A DNA stretch of 64,000 nucleotides from Favolaschia claudopus (lineage: Eukaryota > Basidiomycota > Agaricomycetes > Agaricales > Mycenaceae): NCBI GenBank assembly GCA_037176885.1, contig JAWWNJ010000065.1, forward strand, positions 434,001 through 498,000, given 5' to 3'. The notes below the pieces were generated by a model. The model did no database searches and had not been told where the DNA came from. It worked only from the letters and a program-made list of their open reading frames with translations. Positions within the stretch are counted from its first letter, which is position 1. Each line of letters begins with the position of its first letter. Position numbers and translations under genes: made by a program. Below, piece by piece: positions 43,719 to 53,301 of this stretch.

Positions 43719-44402
43719 AAGTTTGACAGCATGTGGACTTGATGTGGACGGAATGAGGACTGGTGTATCCTACCGCCAATTGTTTATTGTAACTTACCGA
43801 CCGATAGGAAAGCTGGGTCCACTCAGCTAGGCTCGTGACCGGCCTGCCTACGAAAGCAATTTTTGAGGGGAATTTTATTGATGGGAACTTCTTTCGAGCT
43901 TGCTCCCTCAAGGGGGTCCAACGATAAGAATTGATGACATCACGTAGGGGAGGGGGGGGGGTCCCTCGGGGTTCGAAAAAAAACTTTTGTAGGTTTTTCG
44001 CCTTCAGGCTTGCTGGAAAGAGTAGGGGAAGGTTCCTTCGTGTTAAATAGCCTGTTTGCGATGCAGCCATTGAATGGCTAATGGCTACGCAAGTGCCCGA
44101 ATTCCGGCGTATTGACGAAAGCTACCCCCGGTCTGAGCATCCAATTTTCATTCCAAATCAATTCCAAATAGCTCTTCTTGACTTCGACATAAAAGTTTAG
44201 CCCATCAAACCTTCCTAATACGGAAATCGGTAGCCATTCAATGGCTCCAATGTTGCTCCAATGGCTCTTCGCAAACCAATTTTCATTCCAAATAGCTCTT
44301 CTTGACTTCGACATATAATAGCATCAAACTTTCCTAATACAGTCGGATAGCTCATAATGCATAAGGCCCGTGGACCCCCAAACCCTATGCATTATGAGCA
44401 AT
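43719..44402. other. Noncoding around a MITE
   Basis: Apart from the MITE at 44054-44277 it holds a small inverted pair, GCTCATAATGCATAAGG and CCCTATGCATTATGAGC (44348-44400), at the border of the large inverted arms. Confidence 0.4.
44054..44277. mobile_element. MITE with GTTTGCGATGCAGCC ends
   Basis: Same family as 25401-25606. The left end GTTTGCGATGCAGCCATTG and the right end GGCTCTTCGCAAAC are inverted relatives. AATTCCAAAT phrases repeat inside. Confidence 0.65.
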
Positions 44403-45750
44403 ATGCAACTCTTAGATAGACCTGAGGTACATTGACAAATAGATTTACTGTCATCGTACTTCTTTCGGCCGAAGCCCCCAGACACGTGTGACTTCTTGCC
44501 AACATAGCGCGACATATATCTCTTGTTTTCCTGAACCTAGGGTGGCGGGAAATAGGCCTCCGAAATTTACATCTGCAAATTTACCAGGTAAATTACCTGC
44601 TAATTTACCCAACTTTTCGGAGGCTCAAAAATGGCCGGTAAAATAGGGCTAATTTACCGTGGTCTGGAGGGCTAAATCTGCCTCCTTGGGCAGCCTTAGC
44701 CGGGGTTTTTCTTGAAAGGAAGAGCACAATTGGTTCACGACATCCAATATTCTGTCAATTTCGGCTATTTTTGTCCGATTTCTCAATGATTCTGTCGAAT
44801 TTTCTTCCCACCCTGACATCATTGGGGAGATGCGGTCGGACCCTCCCAAAATATAGTGCTCATGCGCTTGCTGAGTTTATTATCTCTTTCTGACCTCAAT
44901 AGCAGCGGTAATTGGGAAAATTTTTGAATTTTTAGTTGGTTCTTGCAGCCAAAAGATCCGTGGGAAATTTGGGTAAATCAGCCCGGTAAATTAGGTCAAA
45001 TAGGCCCGTCCGAGAAGGCTTTCGTAAATTACCTCGGTTAACCAGGCGCCAGAGCTATTTCCCGCCACCCTACCTGAACCTCTGGAGGAGATCTTGGTAC
45101 TGCAGGCAAGCTACAAGGCTGCGCTTCTCGAATATTGAACAATCAATAAGCTACAAGTCTTCTGGTCTGCGATTTCTCGACACAATTCAAAGGGACACTA
45201 TTTTACCTCAAGCTGCCGCCACGGACGGGTTCGCTCGAGGCAGGGCCGGCGAACCGCCTTGCCTGCGTACCCCACGACAGAGAACGAGCCTTAGCTGCCC
45301 ATGGGCCACGCAAAAACCCAAGGGACCAGCCAGCCATAAGGTGCCTGGTGAGATGGTGGTAGAAGGCAAGAAAGGAATGAATCAGATGCGACTACGACAG
45401 GGGGTAAGTACATGACGACAGGGGCTGAGTACATGGTGACGATGACATAATCACCTCCTTCCAACAGTGCCCCATGCACATTTAAGCTAATGCTTACCAT
45501 GGGGCACGCTAGATTACAGGGTAGATTAGATTCACCAACCTTCTCGGACTCGCCGCGGACGACCGACATCCGCCCTTGGTGGCCGGCGTTCCTAAGAGAA
45601 GACTTCGATTAGCGTCTCGATGCTCTGAATGACACGCCCGCCGACGTTGACGCCTCAACCCCGCCTCAACCCCGCCTTACTTCGGACTCGCCATGTAGCG
45701 CCTCGCAACGTAATGACAGCTATTGGTGCGCCTTCGCTCGGTTTGGCTGC
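44403..45750. repeat. Left inverted arm, noncoding part
   Basis: Matches 56470-57210 inverted, interrupted by the hAT-type MITE at 44538. Divergence is appreciable, roughly a quarter of positions by eye. Confidence 0.7.
44538..45072. mobile_element. hAT-type MITE, 8-bp target duplication CCTGAACC
   Basis: 535 bp. Tips TAGGGTGGCGGGAAATA are inverted at the right. CCTGAACC is at 44530-44537 and 45073-45080. AATTTACC phrases repeat inside. The right arm lacks it, so it came after the duplication. Confidence 0.9.
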
Positions 45751-45785
45751 TAGATTTTGCTAATTACCCGTATCAAATCGCAGAC

Positions 45786-46731
45786 AGGTTCCGGGAATCA
45801 AGCGCCATGTAAAGCGCGTACGTCTCATACAATTGCGTGCCTTTGCACACTCACAGCGGCAATTTATGGTTGGTCTGGAGAAGACCAAAGCGAAATCAGG
45901 GGAGGTATCTTCATCTGCACGAGCTCTCGCATTGGAAGATATTCAAAGGCTCTATGCACACTGTATAAACTCGAGCCTTACTCCAGCTCAGAGACGTCTG
46001 GGAATTGTACGATTTGTAAGTCACATCCATTCACAAGATACTTGCTTGTTTCTGAGGTTAATGCAATTCAAGGTTGCATATCTGCTAGCATGGTTGATGC
46101 TATTACGGATAGATGAAGTGATCAAGCTGCGCTTTGAGAACATTGATTAAATTCCAGGGGAGAGTATGTATTCATCTAGTATCTAGTAATTGAATCGCTC
46201 TGATACTGATTATAGAAGAATTTGTAGACGTCAGCCTTAATACTCGAAAACAAAATCAAACTGGACTACTACACTCATGGAGATTGCACGCAAACGACGA
46301 TGATCCAAGTATCTGCCCGGTTCGCGCATTCATTCTCCTTGCGTCACTGTATGGACCGGAAATCAAGAAGTCTGGCCCACTCTTTCTTCATGTTACAGCG
46401 CAAGGTGCAGTGATGCAGACTCAGCCTTTGGTAATTTACATTTGCCTTGATTGTTTACAGCGCTGATAGAAAACATTCAGACAGCAAGTACTTTGAGCCG
46501 CGCGCTTTCTCGAAATCTCCAAGGTCTCGGTTACTCATCCTGGGCCTTATATGGCACTCATTCGTTCCGTCGCGGTGGTTTCCAATACCGAATCAAGGTT
46601 AAACGATGGTCAGCAGATATGGTGCAGCGTGGGGTGGTTGGTCACAAGTTGAAGCGGTTACAATGTTCCGTTACTTCTATTCTCCGAACGATAATCATGA
46701 GTACATGCACGACTATGATAGAAACTACTAA
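45786..46731 (+). pseudogene. Crypton-like tyrosine recombinase, left copy, broken
   Basis: Exon pieces encode FMVGLEKTKAKSGEVSSS, ALALEDIQRLYAHC, then box I (AWLMLLRIDEVIKLRFEN). Next come LNTRKQNQTGLLHSW, CPVRAFILLASLYGPEIK and box II (LYGTHSFRRGG, His-x-x-Arg). Introns at 46016-46072, 46156-46214 and 46432-46461 have usable ends. Such enzymes cut and rejoin DNA through a tyrosine. Lesions: a TAA replaces a Lys codon after FENID near 46147, and one G is missing after ADMV near 46622, which throws the tyrosine segment (FRYFYSPNDN) out of frame. The N-terminal exons present in the right copy are deleted here. Stop in the original frame at 46729-46731. Confidence 0.8.
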
Positions 46732-46897
46732 TTCTTGAATGGATGTGATTTTACTGACAATGAAGTCGAACTTTTTGTCTTTTCATAACGTTCATCTCCA
46801 AGCTCGCGCCAAATCTCCCAACTGTTCATAGTACCCCATTTTCCAGCCCATTGCAGATCACAGAATCGGCCGTTGGAGCCGTGATACTGCTCCTTCT
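46728..46897 (-). pseudogene. Partner gene, left copy, truncated
   Basis: The minus frame reads KEQYHGSNGRFCDLQWAG and KWGTMNSWEIWRELGDERYE, then KTKS. Its stop overlaps the stop of the recombinase by 2 bp. Upstream it is cut at 46898 by the direct repeat X. Homologous to the right partner at 53283; the conserved heart is NSWEIWRE-x-G-x-ERY-x-x-TK. Function unknown. Confidence 0.7.
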
Positions 46898-47083
46898 TGT
46901 GAGCTAAGACAGGCGAGGCACGAGCCGGCTTAGTGAGAGGCAAGGCGGTCAAGGGATGCCGATTCTGCCGCTTCATGCCGGCATGATCAGATCGGTACGA
47001 TTCTGATCGCTACGCTCTCCTGCCAGCGCGTCGACGCTGCAGAGCACCTCGCTCGTCCTCTCTCGCTTCTACACGCGTTTTCT
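46898..47083 (+). repeat. 186-bp direct repeat X, copy 1
   Basis: Begins TGTGAGCTAAGACAGG and ends ACACGCGTTTTCT. One difference from copy 2 (50984-51169). The left border is exactly where the partner gene loses its likeness to the right copy. Confidence 0.9.
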
Positions 47084-47917
47084 TCGCGTTTTGGCTCTCG
47101 ACTTGCTGTTTTCACCTTCCAGCACCCATCTGCGTCGCTCCTCGTCTTCCAAGGCCTCATATTCATCAAATTCTCATTGCGGCTTCAGATCCTGGAGTAT
47201 CTCGTATCATCAATTCTATACACGCTCTCGCCCTACGACACTATTCTACGTTCTATTCTCCGTTCCTCCGCGTCTTACCACCTCTCTCCCACCACGATCC
47301 TCATGATCTCTGTTCTTATTGGTTGGCCCACTTTGACCAACTTCTATTCCTTCCGAATTTTCCTGGCAATTAACCTCTGTCGATGGTCCTGCCTCCCTTT
47401 CTCTTCAAACGACCCTCCAGCACCTCTCATGCTCTACTGGCACTGGTACTGCAAAACCACAACAGCGATACAGCCTTTCGTCAATCTTCACCTCATGCGA
47501 GGCTTCCAACTTTACTTGTTCCAACCTGATGCTGACCTGCGGTCCTACCCTGCCTTCCCCACCTTGTGCGACGACACTTCTGCACCCACGCCAACACGTA
47601 GCGGGTCCCAACCCTGCACTCATTCTCCATATTGCCATAATCCCTTGTCCTCTTCCGCGCACGATGTTCTTCATCTACCTCGGCACATATCTTCCCTCAC
47701 CTCACCCACCTATGTTTCTTTCCGCTTGCGTACGGCACTATTACGCGTTTTGCGGACCCTCTTCGTCACCTCGCTCGACGGCCATCCCCTTCTCGCATGC
47801 GAGGCGTATCCTCGGTTAGCGTACGGTGCACTCACGCATGTCGGTGCCCATCCTTCTTCCTCACCTCACCTCACGCCTCTCGGTTTCGCGTCGTGTGATG
47901 ACCTCCACCTCACCTTG

Positions 47918-48035
47918 CGCGACGGCGCCCTCCTCCCTCACGCGACGGCGTCCTCTTCCTCCTGCACGCGACGGCGTCCTCATCCTCCTTCACGCGACGG
48001 CGTCCTCATCCTCACCTCGCGCGGCGGCGCATCCT
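47918..48035. repeat. Minisatellite, about 4-5 units of 24-26 bp
   Basis: Units begin CGCGACGGCGTCCTC at 47941, 47967 and 47993, with a worn unit at 47918 and another at 48018. The period of 26 is not a multiple of three, so coding use is unlikely. Confidence 0.85.
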
Positions 48036-48055
48036 CCGACAGCGACAAATGTTTC

Positions 48056-48381
48056 TGTTGGACTTAGCAACTAACCACTTACCCATGCGCTTGGGTAAGT
48101 GGTTAGTTGCTAAGTCCAACAAAACACCAACCCTATGAGGTGGCGCGAGTGAGCACGAGTTCGAGCCCCGGCGGTCGCCATTTAGCCACCGCTACGGTCG
48201 GGCCGGCCCTCGCCCTGGGATTGACTGGATTAGAACTGCCTTACCGGCGCTTGGTAGTGGGGGTCTTCAGCCCGCCATGGACATTATTTCCGGGTCTCAC
48301 CCGGGGTTGGTGTTTTGTTGGACTTAGCAACTAACCACTTACCCATGCGCTTGGGTAAGTGGTTAGTTGCTAAGTCCAACA
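48056..48381 (+). mobile_element. 326-bp miniature LTR-type element with palindromic LTRs
   Basis: Two identical 66-bp direct repeats (48056-48121 and 48316-48381) begin TGTTGGACTTAGC and end GCTAAGTCCAACA. The duplication GTTTC flanks them (48051-48055, 48382-48386). TG..CA ends, 5-bp duplication and direct repeats are LTR-element hallmarks. Each LTR is also a hairpin with 30-bp arms around TGCGCT. The 194-bp interior starts AAACACCAACCC and ends GGGGTTGGTGTTT, itself inverted, and holds GAGTTCGAGCCCC, a B-box-like phrase. No coding capacity. Confidence 0.88.
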
Positions 48382-50744
48382 GTTTCTGCGTGCAGCGTCT
48401 AGCGCACGCCATCTTCTCCGGAAGCGCTACACGCGTACGTCGGTGTTCCCCTCCTCTTTTTCTTTCCCCGATGCCCCTCGCTATCGATTTCCCCACGATG
48501 CACGCTCCATCTAAATGTACAGCGCTAGTCGCCTCTCACCTTTGCCCCCCTGGTGGAATTATGGCCGCGGCATTCATCCCGACTTCATCCATGGATATGT
48601 AACCTCCTCCTCCTACCTCTCACGCCTACCGCACCGTCACTGAGATGAAAGCTCGCTCTCATGCAGCGGTGTTTCCTCTCCTCTCGCCTCCAGTGCTATC
48701 TTATTCTGCCATTCCATCGTCCACTTCACATCACTCCTCGCCTTTCGTATTATGACTATCCTACCTTCAGCGCTCCCTCATGGTTTCTCACTAGGCTGCA
48801 CAGTTTCTTCTACTACTGCACTATGTCACGCTCCATCATCACCCCCCGCACTTTCGCATTTTTTCACCGCTGAAATCACATCTTACAGCACTCTCCTCAT
48901 GTCATATTTGTCGCTCCTTTGCGCTTATCCTCCTCTTCCTCTTCTGCACGGGCCTATAAAATATATGGGCTTTGCCTCACCTACCGGTTGGCCGAATCTT
49001 TTGTCCTGAGTGCAATTTTCCGCGCCTCGCCTCACATCATCTCTTTCTTCGGACTGCCTAATGGCCTCCATGACGTCCCTCATAGGAAGCGATTTACCGC
49101 TTCTGGGTGAAGCCTTCCTTCGCTGACTGATTTTCAAAATCGGCATGCCTACTGAGTTCTATGGAACTTCTCTTTGAATTCTGGCTATTCCTATGCCTCC
49201 CTCATCGTCACTCGGCGACATATTCGAGCTGCGCTTTACCTCGTGTCCGAGCATGAATGATTCCTTCCTCCTTGCCCCGCCCTCAAGTCAACATCCTCGT
49301 CAATTCGCTGGGGTGTTATATTGCTCCCAGCGCCGTCGACGCGCGTGTCTTATACCCCGCGCGCTCCTTCTTTCATTGCCCGCTTGCATGTTCTGTTCCC
49401 ATCGTGATCCCGTTGCGACGAAGCTGCCTCATCATCAATCTATCACGCCCTCCCCTGTACTCACACATCTCCCTGGCATCGGGACACCTTGTTACTCTTC
49501 CTTCGCTGTCTTGAACGCACCGATTTCCTCACTCAACAGTCTTCACGAGGCTCTCCCTCTGATATTTGTTCCTTATTCCGACTGACTTGCTCTGTGCCAA
49601 AACTCAACCCTCTTCCCTTCCTCTGTCGATGAAAACATACCTTTGGAGTCTTTTCGTCTTTGATGGCGTCCTCTTCGGCATCCTCACCTTTGCCATCATG
49701 TCGAGCCAGATGTGCTCCGAGCGCTCGAAGCGCATCCTTTTGCTGCCAATGCGCCGAGATGAACATCAAGGCTGCACCGGTTCACCTGCATTTTCACGCC
49801 ACATGGCGGTCTACCATCTTTCTCATCGGAGTCCCGATTTCATTTGCGTTGTCAATCTCCTTACTGATTCGTCCCATCCCGACGCCCTCTCGTCATCTTC
49901 ACGCCTCATTTGACTGAGGAGGCTACAATGCCTTTTTGGCATTCTCCTTAGCCTTCCCTTGTGCTTCGCGACTTCGAAAGTCACACTGTTTCTCGAGCGG
50001 GCTGCATACGCGACTCCTCTAAGTTTTAACAGATCGCGAGATGGATCACATTTTCCCTCTTCTTCATTCTCATTCATCATACCTCTGCAATCTCTTGATC
50101 ATGTCCCCTGCCCATCGAGTCTTCCCTGGGATCTTGTTGACAACCATAGAGTTGATATTCGAGTCCCTTTGTCCTCTTACTCTCGTCTTCCTTCACATAT
50201 TATGCCAACATTTGCCTCCCTTAAGTTCTGTCGTTCCACTACTCTCAGGGGTTCTGTTCTTTCCACCTCAAGACCATCTCCTCTCCTTACTTCGGCTTGA
50301 AGAATCTCGCCGTCACATCTCCTGTGCGTCAAAACCACTCGATTTTGTTTATTTCCGTTTGATCTTCCGATTTCTACCGTGACGCCTCTCCCTATTTTCC
50401 TTCGACTCCTCCCTCCTCGCCTCGGCCTCATGGCTTCGTATGTTGCGATTTCATTCATTTGCATTCTTCATCCTTTCCTTTCCCTCATCGTCTTCAAAGA
50501 CCTTTCGAGTCACATTGACTGCCCTCTCATCTCATGAATCGGTCTGCTCTTCACGCTCACTCAGCATCGCGTTGTTCTCAATTCCATTCACTCTTGGATT
50601 ATCATCCATTTTTATTCCTCCTCCCATTCACCTCTCCCTCCTCTCAATCTACCTTTCCCTTCCAAACTTCTCTCCGCTCTTGTGTGGGGTCTCGAGCCGT
50701 CAGTCGCCCTCGCGCGGACCTTTGGCCCTTGAAGCTTCGCTCAG

Positions 50745-50983
50745 CTGGGCTGCTTTTGGTCTCCTTTCCGGACCTTTGGTGGCCTTGGCGTGCAGGCTCG
50801 GCCGTTGCCGTGTTCCGTTCCTTTAACTCGGCTTTCCTGACGCCCAGATGCGCAAAGTCGAGTCGGCCGGAACGGCCGAGCCTTCCACACACCCACACAA
50901 GACCCTGCCTTCATCAGCCTCTCTCATCCTCAGCCCTCTCTCTCATCACTCGCACGGATCGAGAAGACCGCGACCCGCCTTGC
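50745..50983 (+). repeat. Repeat Y, copy 1
   Basis: About 200 bp beginning GGCTGCTTTTGGTCTCC, repeated at 51209. Differences are small indels (GGTGG lost in copy 2). Confidence 0.85.
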
Positions 50984-51169
50984 TGTGAGCTAAGACAGGC
51001 GAGGCACGAGCCGGCTTAGTGAGAGGCAAGGCGGTCAAGGGATGCCGATCCTGCCGCTTCATGCCGGCATGATCAGATCGGTACGATTCTGATCGCTACG
51101 CTCTCCTGCCAGCGCGTCGACGCTGCAGAGCACCTCGCTCGTCCTCTCTCGCTTCTACACGCGTTTTCT
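50984..51169 (+). repeat. 186-bp direct repeat X, copy 2
   Basis: 99% like 46898-47083. Lies between Y1 and Y2. Confidence 0.9.
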
Positions 51170-51208
51170 CCCGCCCTCCTCCCGTTTCCCATTTGTTTTA
51201 GTTCCGCT

Positions 51209-51415
51209 TAGGCTGCTTTTGGTCTCCTTTCCGGACCTTTGCCTTGGCGTGCAGGCTCGGCCGTTGCCGTGTTCCGTTCCTTTCGACTCGGCTTTCCTGA
51301 CGCCCAGATGCGCAAAGTCGAGTCGGCCGGAACGGCCGAGCCTTCCACACACCCACACAAGACCCTGCCTTCATCAGCCTCTCTCATCTTCTCTCATCCT
51401 CAGCCCTCTCTTTTG
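51209..51415 (+). repeat. Repeat Y, copy 2
   Basis: Near-identical to 50745-50983 until the junction with the right partner gene near 51420. Confidence 0.85.
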
Positions 51416-51429
51416 ATCTTACTGTCAAC

Positions 51430-53283
51430 CCGCGTGTCGAAACAATAAATGTTCCGACCGTCGACGAATCGATACGCGACCGGCAATGGGCCGACCTGGT
51501 TCCTCTTGGTATTCAATGGAAGGATTCAATCAAGGCAGGGAAACAATTCAAGCTTGTGCTGGTCTTTACTCTATTAATTCTTGGTTAATTCTCGACTAAA
51601 TAGAAGCTCTGGTTCCAAAGACTTCGATTCAATCAATTTTTCCCGGCATTGAGCTTCCTCGCATCGAGCCTGGTGCAGCCAATCAAGAATCTATTGCTCA
51701 AATTCCCTCGGTAAGCTCACAAACCTTTCTATGCGTACCTACACTTGGGGGGGGGCATGTATTATACTCGCGCGGTCCACAGTCTGAACTGCGAGTTTAC
51801 GGAAGTTACGGAAGACATACATGTAGTACTGTACGGGTGGTTATCCTCACAGAATTCTACAAGATGTCAGCCGAGCACAACGTCTTTCCAGGGGGTCAAT
51901 CGCGTGACATTGAAGATACTTTGATAGACACCTTCGTCCCAGAACAGTCTCCCCACTGGCACCGGCCCGAATGTCATCGCCAATCAATTCCGTTTCACCG
52001 GAAATTCTTCGCACCCTGCCAACTCGCCCGCTCCAGCAGCTAAGGTAGGCGTCAGTCACTTGCAACGAGCGGTCACATGACGTGTCATGTCACGCGTAAT
52101 GCGGCAAAAATTTCGACACGAAAACAAAACCTGCTGGATTTAGCTCAACTTCAACGATTCTGAGGTCGAAAAAATTTGGGTCATTATGTAATCATAACTG
52201 GAGATAGGAATATGTTTTCTGAGATTTCCCTAGTCACCATTGTATGATGCCCCAAGATGTTGCGCACTGCAGCCAATGTTCACGGTTTAGTGTGTATGCT
52301 GTTGTGCTGGCGGGTTGCTGGTAATTGGTGGGATCCTACCCTATATGGTGCGTGAGAATTTTACATAAGCGGCAAATTTCGCCATCATCCCGAACCAAGA
52401 TGGCTCCAATCGCCGAAAAACTCATTTCTGCATTCAAAAAAAAATGGGTGGGAAGAATGGTCTACTGCTCCATCCCAAGACAATATTTTTGAATTCTGAG
52501 ACCAGGGATGTCTTGCATTTGCTCAAATACACCACTTCTAGGTCCCACTTTTTACCCTAATGTTTTGTGGCCAGAGCTTAATGGCTGTCACACTTTGGTC
52601 ATGTGACCGCTCGTTGTAAGTGACTGACGCCTACCTTATGAATAGTGTAGCACAGGTCATGCATCCGCACATACCTTCCCATCTCCCTGTACCATCTCCA
52701 ACACTATCACCCTCTTCTGCTGCTGCAGGTCTGCGCGAAGTCGGGATTCTGGACGACATATCAACTGTGATTGCCGGCCTCGAAAGATGTGAAGGTCTGC
52801 GCCAGGTCATGAGCAGATTGAGTCTGGGGATGTCCAGGCTATCCGGGACCGTTATGGCCCATCCGAACCAGGTCGTCGTGGCACTGCAGATCCCTCATGC
52901 CAAAATACTCTAACCTCGTGTCAAAGCGCGAGCGCATATATCGTGTGCTTATGCAGGACTTTGCTGGGAACAAGGAAAGGTTCTTTAACTATTTTACAGT
53001 TCCTCCTCCCGCTACCAAAAAGCGCAAGCGCGGGGCAGATGCGTCCGACCTGCCAACGGAATATTTTCGCTCTTTCCGTAAGATTGTCGAGGCGATTCCT
53101 TGGCGCGAGGCTGATATTGTAGCGGAGCGGCAAAAGGCCGAATACTTAGATGGTGAGGGAGAGTTTTCAGATGTTAAATGGGGCCAGGTATGGGATGCAA
53201 AGAATTCTTGGGAGATTTGGCGCGAAATTGGGAAGGAGCGTTATCAGAATACAAAGAAGAAGGCAGAAGACATCAATAGCTAA
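51430..53283 (+). CDS. Partner gene of the recombinase, right copy
   Basis: The last exon, about 52900-53283, is open and protein-like: SKRERIYRVLMQDFAGNK, ERFFNYFTVPPPATKKRKRG (a nuclear-type basic signal), YFRSFRKIVEAIPWREAD, then VWDAKNSWEIWREIGKERY and an end in lysines, stop at 53281. Upstream coding-like blocks are 51440-51530 (VPTVDESIRDRQWADLVP), 51605-51712 (PKTSIQSIFPGIELPRIE), 51950-52042 (GPNVIANQFRFTGNSS) and 52637-52720. A 594-bp MITE separates the last two, and exon joins are not certain. The gene converges on the recombinase, with 18 bp between stops. I do not recognise the family. Conservation of the C-terminus in both arms suggests a DNA- or recombinase-associated accessory, which is inference. 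Confidence 0.55.
52043..52636. mobile_element. MITE-like element with AGGTAGGCGTCAGTCAC ends, TA target duplication
   Basis: 594 bp. Ends of about 37 bp are inverted copies with one change. TA at 52041-52042 and 52637-52638. Inserted in the partner gene. Noncoding; holds a segment shared with 6818-6860. Confidence 0.9.
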
Positions 53284-53301
53284 TTTATAAGTACATGGCG
53301 C

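Larger units (their letters stand above)
46898..51420 (+). other. 4.5-kb pyrimidine-rich centre, no gene
   Basis: The plus strand is dominated by C and T over most of this length. Many plus frames are open simply because purine-rich stop codons are rare, including a 296-codon frame at 47177-48067. None shows a motif. Order: X1, long unique CT-rich sequence, a minisatellite (47918), a miniature LTR element (48056), more CT-rich sequence, Y1 (50745), X2 (50984), Y2 (51210). It may be a noncoding RNA-type retroelement or promoter-like sequence. A tandem head-to-tail pair of units 'X...Y' fits the order. Confidence 0.6.

Noticed and set aside
47177..48067. 296-codon plus-strand frame as a gene
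   Set aside because: The region is pyrimidine-rich, so purine-containing stop codons are rare in several frames at once. The frame runs through a minisatellite with a 26-bp period and has no recognisable motif or splice context.
48122..48315. SINE with flanking palindromes instead of a miniature LTR element
   Set aside because: A B-box-like phrase is present, but no good A box at the right distance and no 3' A or T tail. The TG..CA direct repeats and the GTTTC duplication fit an LTR-type element better.
46898..51169. Repeats X1 and X2 as LTRs of a retrotransposon
   Set aside because: They lack TG..CA ends, no 5-bp duplication flanks them, and the bases after the repeat are the same at both copies up to the break. 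Repeat Y outside X2 is not explained by an LTR model.
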